Shown in pieces: positions 14,215-19,545 of a stretch of 19,545 nt of DNA (within the stretch, counting starts at the first letter, position 1; every line of letters starts with the position of its first letter). Origin of the DNA: an uncultured Acidimicrobium sp. (GTDB lineage: Bacteria > Actinomycetota > Acidimicrobiia > Acidimicrobiales > Ilumatobacteraceae); the NCBI GenBank assembly GCA_903895515.1, contig CAITUB010000194.1:1-19545 (forward strand), written 5' to 3'. Made by a program: the position numbers and the translations under genes. A model generated the notes under the pieces. It was given only the letters and a program-made list of their open reading frames with translations, searched no databases and was not told the origin of the DNA.

Positions 14215-14400
14215 TCACCAACTTGCCTTGGTCAAACCAGGGATTTCACCGGCATGGGCCATCTTGCGAAGGCACAGGCGGCACAATCCGAATTTGCGAT
14301 ATACAGCACGCGCGCGTCCACATTTCTGGCAACGCGAGTAACCGCGTACCTTGAACTTTGGCGTTTTGTTCGCCTTGTTTACGAGTGATTTCTTTGCCAT
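14215..14400 (-). CDS. rpsN: 30S ribosomal protein S14, zinc type
   Basis: uS14 is a late-assembling head protein. At 61 residues it is the short zinc-binding form: Cys24, Cys27, Cys40 and Cys43 make two CxxC pairs (SRCQKCGRA and GLCRLCLRK). The end GEIPGLTKASW is the family consensus. It lies 12 bases after rplE and 7 before rpsH. The zinc-free, longer S14 that many actinobacteria carry for zinc starvation is not in this window. Confidence 0.98.
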   Translation of the reverse strand: MAKKSLVNKANKTPKFKVRGYSRCQKCGRARAVYRKFGLCRLCLRKMAHAGEIPGLTKASW

Positions 14401-14412
14401 ATGGTCCTCTAC

Positions 14413-15039
14413 TTACTTCTTCTTCTTGGCTGAGCGTTTTGCCGCTCCGCGAGCTTTTTTGGATGATGCTGGTTCTTCGCCCTTACGGAATGGGAAACCA
14501 AAAGCATCAAGAAGTGCTTTTCCATCGAGGTCGGTGTTTGCGGTGGTGACAATGGTGATGTCCATACCGCGTGTGGTGTCTACCTTGTCGTAGCTCACTT
14601 CGGTGAATACCAATTGCTCAGTAAGACCGAATGTGTAATTGCCATGACCGTCCCACGACTTACCTGGGAGACCACGGAAGTCACGAATACGAGGAATCGC
14701 TACGGCGATCAAACGATCGAGGAATTCCCACATGCGATCTCCGCGAATTGTCACCTTGCAACCAATTGCTTGGTTCTCACGAAGTTTGAACGATGCAATT
14801 GATGTACGTGACTTTGTAACGATTGGCTTTTGGCCAGAAATCGCGGTGAGGTCAGACACAGCGCCGTCAATTAGCGACGACTGCTGAGTTGCGCGACCAA
14901 CACCCATGTTGATCACAATCTTTTCGAAGGTTGGCACTTGCATGACATTTTGAACGCCGAGTTGAGTAATCAGTTCGGCGCGCACAATTTCGTTGTAGTG
15001 CAACTTCAAGCGTGGTTGGTATGCGACTGCAGCAGTCAT
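14413..15039 (-). CDS. rplE: 50S ribosomal protein L5 with Lys-rich C-terminal tail
   Basis: uL5 binds 5S rRNA in the central protuberance and contacts P-site tRNA. The core matches the family: PRLKLHYNEIVR at the start, VPTFEKIVINMGVGRA, GCKVTIRGDRMWEFLDRLI, IPRIRDFRGLPGKSWDGHGN, and GMDITIVTTANTD near the end of the core. The usual length is about 180; this protein has 208, the last 20 or so (188-208) being a tail rich in Lys, Ala and Ser that ends in four Lys. Its ATG overlaps the rplX stop as TGATG. Confidence 0.97.
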   Translation of the reverse strand: MTAAVAYQPRLKLHYNEIVRAELITQLGVQNVMQVPTFEKIVINMGVGRATQQSSLIDGAVSDLTAISGQKPIVTKSRTSIASFKLRENQAIGCKVTIRGDRMWEFLDRLIAVAIPRIRDFRGLPGKSWDGHGNYTFGLTEQLVFTEVSYDKVDTTRGMDITIVTTANTDLDGKALLDAFGFPFRKGEEPASSKKARGAAKRSAKKKK

Positions 15040-15344
15040 CAGATTTCATCTCCGGTGCTCTTGGCAACGCGCACCTTCGTGCCGTCTGCCTTGATCTTGT
15101 AACCAACGCGAGTTGGCTTTCCCTTGTGCACCAACATGACGTTTGAAGCATCGACAGGCATGTCCTTGTCAATGATTCCGCCGGTGTTGGTGGTTTGTCC
15201 GCGGGCAGCAGTGTGACGTTTCGCGGTGTTTACACCGGCGACTTTCACTTTGTTGCTCTTTGGACTTACTTGTGTAATTTCGCCCGTCTTGCCTTTGTCT
15301 TTGCCGGCAATAACGATGACGGTGTCACCCTTTTTCAACTTCAT
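15039..15344 (-). CDS. rplX: 50S ribosomal protein L24
   Basis: uL24 is an assembly initiator of the large subunit that binds the 5' region of 23S rRNA and ends up near the tunnel exit. The 101 residues are normal. The KOW motif is at the N-terminus (KKGDTVIVIAGKDKGKTGEI, 4-23), followed by VNTAKRHTAA and GGIIDKDMPVDASNVMLV. GGAGGTG lies before the ATG. It begins 2 bases after rplN, and its TGA overlaps the rplE ATG. Confidence 0.98.
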   Translation of the reverse strand: MKLKKGDTVIVIAGKDKGKTGEITQVSPKSNKVKVAGVNTAKRHTAARGQTTNTGGIIDKDMPVDASNVMLVHKGKPTRVGYKIKADGTKVRVAKSTGDEI

Positions 15345-15346
15345 GG

Positions 15347-15715
15347 TTACAACACCTCCGGTGCAAGCGAAATGATTCGCATGAACTTCTTGTCACGGAG
15401 CTCACGGCCAACTGGTCCGAAGATTCGGGTTCCACGTGGGGTGAGATCATCCTTGATCAGTACTGCTGCGTTTTCGTCGAAGCGGATGTAGCTGCCGTCT
15501 GGACGGCGCTTTTCCTTCTTCACACGAACTACTACGCAACGAACAACTTCGCCCTTCTTGACAGCAGCGCCAGGAATTGCGTCCTTGACTGTGCCAATGA
15601 AGACGTCACCAATTGATGCGTAACGACGACGTGTTCCACCAAGAACCTTGATGCACAACACTTCTTTTGCGCCACTGTTGTCGGCAACGCGAAGACGGGA
15701 CTCTTGCTGAATCAT
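15347..15715 (-). CDS. rplN: 50S ribosomal protein L14
   Basis: uL14 lies at the subunit interface and forms bridge B8; it is also the target of the silencing factor RsfS. It has the invariant 122-residue length. It opens MIQQESRLRVADNSGAKEVL, has the basic turn LGGTRRRYASIGD, the stretch VRVKKEKRRPDGSYIRFDEN, and the end IFGPVGRELRDKKFMRIISL. Its ATG overlaps the rpsQ stop as ATGA, so the two are coupled. Confidence 0.99.
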   Translation of the reverse strand: MIQQESRLRVADNSGAKEVLCIKVLGGTRRRYASIGDVFIGTVKDAIPGAAVKKGEVVRCVVVRVKKEKRRPDGSYIRFDENAAVLIKDDLTPRGTRIFGPVGRELRDKKFMRIISLAPEVL

Positions 15716-16005
15716 TTTGCACGCTCCAATACTTCAACGAGGCGCCAACGCTTTTGCTTCGACATTGGGCGAGTTTCCATTACGCGAACGCGGTCACCGA
15801 TTTGTGCATCGTTGGCCTCGTCGTGTGCGTACAACTTCTTGGTGCGCTGAACGAACTTCGAGTAACGCGGGTGACGCACTCGCTCAACGATTGAAATAAC
15901 AATCGTCTTGTTCATCTTGTTTGACACCACGATGCCTTCGCGCACCTTGCGGGCGTTACGAAGAGCTTCGTCAGTTGTTGCAGATGTGGTTGTTGTTTCG
16001 GTCAT
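15712..16005 (-). CDS. rpsQ: 30S ribosomal protein S17
   Basis: uS17 is an OB-fold primary binder of the 16S rRNA 5' domain. It has 97 residues, about 12 to 15 more than the E. coli protein because of a Thr-rich N-terminal lead (TETTTTSATTDEA), a trait often seen in Actinobacteria. The core is clear: REGIVVSNKMNKTIVISIVE, RVRHPRYSKFVQRTKKLYAH, then GDRVRVMETRPMSKQKRWRL. It begins 7 bases after rpmC and overlaps rplN by 4 bases. Confidence 0.97.
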   Translation of the reverse strand: MTETTTTSATTDEALRNARKVREGIVVSNKMNKTIVISIVERVRHPRYSKFVQRTKKLYAHDEANDAQIGDRVRVMETRPMSKQKRWRLVEVLERAK

Positions 16006-16012
16006 GACTTAC

Positions 16013-16231
16013 TCACTTCCCTGCTGATTCAGCAGCAGCGATTTCCTGCTGACGAATGAGAGTGTTGATACGTGCAATTTGCTTCTTTACTGCGCCCAAC
16101 TCGGCGGTGTTGTCGAGTTGACCCGTCGCATGACGGAAACGAAGATTGAGAGCTTCTTGCTTTGACTTGCGGAGTTCGTCCACCAAGGTGGCGAGATCCA
16201 TGTCGCGGAGATCGGCTAGTTCACGTGCCAT
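16013..16231 (-). CDS. rpmC: 50S ribosomal protein L29
   Basis: uL29 sits at the tunnel exit next to L23. The 72 residues form the typical two-helix protein: ELADLRDMDLATLVDELRKS, then KQEALNLRFRHATGQLDNT with the near-invariant LNLRF and QL, then KKQIARINTLIRQQE. The ATG lies 1 base after the rplP stop, with GAGGAGG inside the end of rplP, so it must be translated in coupling with rplP. It is followed by rpsQ after 7 bases. Confidence 0.97.
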   Translation of the reverse strand: MARELADLRDMDLATLVDELRKSKQEALNLRFRHATGQLDNTAELGAVKKQIARINTLIRQQEIAAAESAGK

Positions 16232-16232
16232 G

Positions 16233-16649
16233 TCAGATTGCCTCCTCGCGGCTTACGACGCGGGCCTTGATTGGCAACTTTTGCACTGCGCGATCAAGCG
16301 CTTGGTGCGCAGTTGCTGCGTTTGGGTACGACAGTTCGAACATGATGCGACCTGGTTTCACCACGGCAACCCACAATTCTGGGTTTCCTTTTCCGGAACC
16401 CATGCGAGTTTCGGCTGGCTTCTTGGTCACTGACTTGTCAGGAAAAATATTGATCCATACTTTTCCACCACGCTTGATGTGACGGGTCATGGCAATACGT
16501 GCAGCTTCGATCTGGCGTGCGGTGATCCAGCCTGGTTCAAGAGCCTGAATGCCGTACTCACCGAAAGCGAGTTCGTTTCCACCCTTTGACACACCGGTCA
16601 TACGACCACGGTGGTGCTTACGGTGTTTTACTTTGCGAGGTGACAACAT
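16233..16649 (-). CDS. rplP: 50S ribosomal protein L16
   Basis: uL16 helps place tRNA in the A and P sites and is among the last proteins to join the large subunit. The 138 residues are typical. It begins MLSPRKVKHRKHHRGRMTG, followed by FGEYGIQALEPGWITARQIE and RGGKVWINIFPDKSVTKKPA. The RMGSGKG loop (82-88) holds Arg82, the counterpart of E. coli Arg81, which is hydroxylated in some bacteria. GGGAG precedes the ATG. It lies 3 bases after rpsC and 1 base before rpmC. Confidence 0.98.
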   Translation of the reverse strand: MLSPRKVKHRKHHRGRMTGVSKGGNELAFGEYGIQALEPGWITARQIEAARIAMTRHIKRGGKVWINIFPDKSVTKKPAETRMGSGKGNPELWVAVVKPGRIMFELSYPNAATAHQALDRAVQKLPIKARVVSREEAI

Positions 16650-16652
16650 GAT

Positions 16653-17531
16653 TTACTCCCGACCAAACTTCGGTGTCTCGTGGGTTTCCACGATTCGACG
16701 TTGGATGTCTTCTTCTTCCGCCAACAAGCGCTCGAACTCTGGATCAGCTTCCTTCACCAATGGAACGATTTCGGTGTCAGCAATATCAGCAACACGTGGG
16801 CCTGCTGAAGTAACAACCTTCAACGTGGCATCCGAATGTCCAGATGTTTGACCAACTGCCATCGCTGCTTCGCGAGCAATGCGATCGTCGTTAGGGCTCT
16901 TGTACGGAAGGATTTCGCCCTTGTACAACCACACCTTTACGCCAATGCGACCTGCTGAAGTTGCGGCTTCACGGAATCCGTAGTCGATGTCTGCACGCAA
17001 TGTGTGCAATGGAACACGACCTTCGCGGTACCACTCGGTGCGGCACATTTCTGCTCCACCAAGACGACCTGAACACTGAATTCGAATTCCTTCTGCGCCG
17101 TACTTCTGTGCGTTCTGCACAGCGCGCTTCATGGCGCGACGGAAAGCAATACGGTTCAACAACTGATCAGCAACGCCCTGAGCCACAAGTGCAGCGTCAA
17201 GTTCGGCTTGCTTGATTTCGGTGATGTTCAACTGCACTTTGTTGTTACCGGTCATCGCGGTAAGTCCTGCGCGTAGTTCATCGGCCTTTTGACCCTTACG
17301 ACCAATCACAATGCCCGGACGAGCAGTGTGAATATCGATGCGGAGCTTGTCTCGTGTGCGCTCAATTTCAATGCGGCTTACTGCTGCATCGGCGAGCTGC
17401 ACCGTGAGATAGTCACGGATCTTCCAGTCCTCTGTGAGGTAATGACGGTATTCCTTCTGGCTGAACCAACGACTCTTCCAGTCGGTGGTGATTCCCAAGC
17501 GGAAACCGTACGGATTAATTTTCTGGCCCAT
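16653..17531 (-). CDS. rpsC: 30S ribosomal protein S3
   Basis: uS3 lies at the mRNA entry site and takes part in mRNA unwinding. The protein has 292 residues, longer than the E. coli 233 but near actinobacterial lengths. It begins GQKINPYGFRLG; the KH domain carries GRKG (77-80) in PGIVIGRKGQ; the C-terminal domain includes CSGRLGGAEMCRTEWYREGR and IDYGFREAATSAGRIGVKVW. From about 215 on, the tail is acidic (EADPEFERLLAEEEDIQRR). The start overlaps the rplV stop as TGATG. Confidence 0.98.
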   Translation of the reverse strand: MGQKINPYGFRLGITTDWKSRWFSQKEYRHYLTEDWKIRDYLTVQLADAAVSRIEIERTRDKLRIDIHTARPGIVIGRKGQKADELRAGLTAMTGNNKVQLNITEIKQAELDAALVAQGVADQLLNRIAFRRAMKRAVQNAQKYGAEGIRIQCSGRLGGAEMCRTEWYREGRVPLHTLRADIDYGFREAATSAGRIGVKVWLYKGEILPYKSPNDDRIAREAAMAVGQTSGHSDATLKVVTSAGPRVADIADTEIVPLVKEADPEFERLLAEEEDIQRRIVETHETPKFGRE

Positions 17532-18079
17532 CAGTTCTCCTCACCAGATTCGTTGGTGCTGTCAGTTGAGTCTTGTGAATCGTCCGCATCAGGTTTCGCT
17601 GCGCGTGCACGACTTGCTGCAACACGTGCTGAACGGCTGACAACTTTGGTGCCACCCTTTGCTTCAGCACTTTGTGCACGAATAGCCAACATTTTGTCGG
17701 TCATCGTGTCGACCACGATGGTGATGTGTGAAGTGCGCTTCAAGATTTGAGCAGCACGACCCTTCGCGCGTGGACGGAAACGCTTCATCGTTGGGCCTTC
17801 ATCAGCAAAGCACGCCTTGATGTAAAGGTCTTCTGCAACTTTTGAATCGTTGTTTACTGCGTTGGCTACTGCCGATGCGAGCAACTTGCGAATGTCATGT
17901 GCCGAGTCGCGCTGGATAAGTGACAGCAAGCTGTCTGCTTCCTGCACTTCAAGTCCACGAACGTGGTTCAGTACAACACGAATCTTTGATGCCGACATGC
18001 GGACATTCATTGCCTTCGCGCGAGTACCGCTAGATACTCCAACCTTGTGGGTTGCTTCGTTGAGTTTTGGACCGGTCAT
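17531..18079 (-). CDS. rplV: 50S ribosomal protein L22 with extended ends
   Basis: uL22 contributes the beta-hairpin that narrows the peptide tunnel, the region where macrolide-resistance changes occur. The usual length is about 110; this has 182. The core runs from about 20 to 125 (KAMNVRMSASKIRVVLNHVR, and the hairpin GPTMKRFRPRAKGRAAQILK). About 20 residues precede it and about 57 follow it. The tail is first basic (VVSRSARVAASRARAAK) and then acidic and Ser-rich (DADDSQDSTDSTNESGEEN). The hairpin shows no deletion. It begins 3 bases after rpsS and overlaps rpsC. Confidence 0.96.
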   Translation of the reverse strand: MTGPKLNEATHKVGVSSGTRAKAMNVRMSASKIRVVLNHVRGLEVQEADSLLSLIQRDSAHDIRKLLASAVANAVNNDSKVAEDLYIKACFADEGPTMKRFRPRAKGRAAQILKRTSHITIVVDTMTDKMLAIRAQSAEAKGGTKVVSRSARVAASRARAAKPDADDSQDSTDSTNESGEEN

Positions 18080-18082
18080 GGC

Positions 18083-18367
18083 TTACTTCTGCCCTGCTGC
18101 AGCTTTTTCTTGTGCTGCGTGGAACTTAAAGGTGCGAGTTGGTGAGAACTCGCCCAACTTGTGACCAACCATTGATTCGCTGACGTAAACAGGTACGTGC
18201 TTGCGACCATCATGGACGGCAAAGGTGTGGCCGATCATGTCAGGAATGATCGTGCTACGACGTGACCAGGTCTTGATGACCTTGCGCTCGCCGCTTTCGT
18301 TCATGGCATCCAGTTTCTTGAGCAAGTGCTCATCAACGAATGCGCCTTTCTTCAAACTACGAGTCAT
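18083..18367 (-). CDS. rpsS: 30S ribosomal protein S19
   Basis: uS19 pairs with S13 in the head of the 30S subunit. The 94 residues are normal. It begins TRSLKKGAFVDEHLLKKLDA; the centre has IKTWSRRSTIIPDMIGHTFA and VHDGRKHVPVYVSESMVGHK; and the end LGEFSPTRTFKFHA is diagnostic. It starts 3 bases after rplB with GGAAAGGG in the rplB end as the likely ribosome-binding site. Confidence 0.98.
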   Translation of the reverse strand: MTRSLKKGAFVDEHLLKKLDAMNESGERKVIKTWSRRSTIIPDMIGHTFAVHDGRKHVPVYVSESMVGHKLGEFSPTRTFKFHAAQEKAAAGQK

Positions 18368-18370
18368 GTG

Positions 18371-19207
18371 TTATGCCCGGCCCTTTCCTGAACGACGACG
18401 ACGAACAATGAGTTGTTGTGATGACTTATTCTTGTTACGGGTACGACGCTCTGGCTTACCCCAAGGAGAAACTGGGTGACGTCCACCGGATGTCTTACCT
18501 TCACCACCACCGTGAGGGTGATCGACAGGGTTCATTACAACACCGCGTGATTGTGGGCGAACGCCCTTCCAACGGTTACGTCCGGCTTTACCGATCTTGA
18601 TGAGTTCGTGCTCAGCGTTACCAACTTCACCGATAGTTGCACGGCAATCGATTGGAACGCGACGCATTTCAGTACTTGGCATACGCAATGTTGCGAAGTC
18701 GCCTTCTTTTGCGACGAGCTGCACAGCCATTCCTGCTGAACGACCAACTTTGCCACCCTGACCAGGGCGCAATTCAATGTTGTGAATGACGGTACCTACA
18801 GGCAAGTAACGAAGTGGCAACGCGTTGCCAACTTTGATGTCTGCTTTTGGTCCGCTCTGAACACGCATGCCCACTTCAAGACCCTTCGGAGCAAGGATGT
18901 AAGCCTTTGATCCGTCGGCGTAATGCAACAAGGCAATGCGGCAGGTGCGGTTTGGATCGTATTCAATTGCTGCAACCTTGGCTTCGAACTGGTCGTAGTT
19001 GCGCTTGAAGTCGATGATGCGGTACTGCTGCTTGTGTCCGCCACCTTGGTGACGCGAAGTTACGCGGCCATAGACGTTGCGACCACCGGCAGAAGTCTTC
19101 TTTGCAAGCAACGACTTTTCAGGCGTGCTCTTGGTGATGTCAGCGAAGTCGGACACCGTTTGAAAACGGCGACCCGGACTCGTTGGTTTACGTTTGCGAA
19201 TTCCCAT
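18371..19207 (-). CDS. rplB: 50S ribosomal protein L2
   Basis: uL2 is required for subunit joining and for a working peptidyl-transferase centre. The 278 residues are typical. It begins GIRKRKPTSPGRRFQTVSDF. The central RNA-binding part includes GRNVYGRVTSRHQGGGHKQQ and IELRPGQGGKVGRSAGMAVQ. The loop NPVDHPHGGGEG holds His230, the counterpart of the much-studied E. coli His229. The tail NKSSQQLIVRRRRSGKGRA is basic. It lies 22 bases after rplW. Confidence 0.99.
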   Translation of the reverse strand: MGIRKRKPTSPGRRFQTVSDFADITKSTPEKSLLAKKTSAGGRNVYGRVTSRHQGGGHKQQYRIIDFKRNYDQFEAKVAAIEYDPNRTCRIALLHYADGSKAYILAPKGLEVGMRVQSGPKADIKVGNALPLRYLPVGTVIHNIELRPGQGGKVGRSAGMAVQLVAKEGDFATLRMPSTEMRRVPIDCRATIGEVGNAEHELIKIGKAGRNRWKGVRPQSRGVVMNPVDHPHGGGEGKTSGGRHPVSPWGKPERRTRNKNKSSQQLIVRRRRSGKGRA

Positions 19208-19229
19208 TGTTCGTCTCTTTCAGCTCGCT

Positions 19230-19520
19230 CTAGTTCTCGAACAACGGGATTTCATTTCCCGCTTCAAGAGTGACGATGGCCCGTTTGGTGTTTGGACGCT
19301 GACCAAAGCGGTTTGTTCCGCGAGTTTGGCGCATCTTGCCACGACGGTTGAGAGTGTTAACGCGACGAACCTTGACATTCCAAATGGCTTCGACTGCGTC
19401 ACAAATTTCTGGCTTGCTGGAATCTGGGTGTACTTCAAATGTGTACGTTCCCTTATCCATCAATGAGTAGCTCTTCTCCGAAATAATCGGGCGAAGGATG
19501 ATGTCGCGTGGGTCTTTCAC
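19230..19520 (-). CDS. rplW: 50S ribosomal protein L23
   Basis: uL23 sits at the tunnel exit and is the docking point for trigger factor and SRP. The 96 residues are normal. It begins at GTG, MKDPRDIILRPIISEKSYSL; Glu15 in the ISEKS motif corresponds to E. coli Glu18, the trigger-factor contact. The basic loop LNRRGKMRQTRGTNRFGQRP is typical. The Shine-Dalgarno AAGGAGG lies inside the end of rplD, and the GTG overlaps the rplD stop as GTGA, so translation is coupled to rplD. Confidence 0.97.
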   Translation of the reverse strand: MKDPRDIILRPIISEKSYSLMDKGTYTFEVHPDSSKPEICDAVEAIWNVKVRRVNTLNRRGKMRQTRGTNRFGQRPNTKRAIVTLEAGNEIPLFEN

Positions 19521-19545
19521 TTTGCGGCCTCCTTGACCTTCGGCA
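19517..19545 (-). CDS. rplD: 50S ribosomal protein L4, last eight codons only
   Basis: The window edge holds PKVKEAAK followed by TGA, overlapping the rplW start as GTGA. So few residues cannot prove identity. The call rests on the conserved S10-operon order, in which L4 comes directly before L23, and on the open frame reaching the edge. Confidence 0.6.

Noticed and set aside
1..19545. tRNA, rRNA, CRISPR, insertion sequence, prophage or att sites
   Set aside because: I looked on both strands and saw none; the window is almost completely filled by housekeeping genes on one strand.

Overview
The window is a chromosomal block of translation genes read almost entirely on the minus strand, so transcription runs from high to low coordinates. 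It is the S10-spc-alpha ribosomal protein super-operon, followed by truA, rplM-rpsI and two amino-sugar genes. Several features point to an actinobacterium of only moderate GC (roughly half), most likely a member of the Acidimicrobiia: the order secY-adk-infA-rpmJ-rpsM-rpsK-rpsD-rpoA-rplQ-truA, then rplM-rpsI-glmM-glmS; zinc-type S14 and L36; a zinc LID in adenylate kinase; and ribosomal proteins with Lys/Ala-rich tails. That placement is inferred from gene order and protein character, not from a search.

Layout in the direction of transcription. The right edge (19545-15700) holds the last codons of rplD, then rplW, rplB, rpsS, rplV, rpsC, rplP, rpmC and rpsQ. The middle (15715-11444) holds rplN, rplX, rplE, rpsN, rpsH, rplF, rplR, rpsE, rpmD and rplO. 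Next come secY (11394-10075) and adk (10022-9360). After a 140-base gap with a likely promoter and a G-rich tract come infA, rpmJ, rpsM, rpsK, rpsD, rpoA, rplQ and truA (9219-5269). A second probable promoter, with a leader hairpin, precedes rplM and rpsI. The left end carries glmM and the 5' 978 codons of a glmS-like gene that runs off the edge.

The genes are packed tightly: many neighbours are a few bases apart or overlap as TGATG, TAATG, ATGA or GTGA, so translational coupling is likely. The set couples ribosome production to protein export (SecY), nucleotide balance (Adk), initiation (IF1), transcription (RpoA), tRNA pseudouridylation (TruA) and UDP-GlcNAc precursor supply (GlmS and GlmM).

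Most of the window is ordinary housekeeping. The unusual part is the GlmS-like protein. It keeps nearly every known catalytic residue of glucosamine-6-phosphate synthase, but it already has 978 residues without a stop against about 610 for the usual enzyme. It carries a helical insert of about 130 residues between the catalytic Cys and the rest of the glutaminase site, and it continues past the C-terminal tail that normally closes the active site. Smaller points are a probable CTG start for infA, a G4-rich tract at the infA promoter, no map gene between adk and infA, and extended L30, L22 and L5 proteins. There is no gene-free stretch over 300 bases, and I saw no tRNA, rRNA, CRISPR or mobile element.
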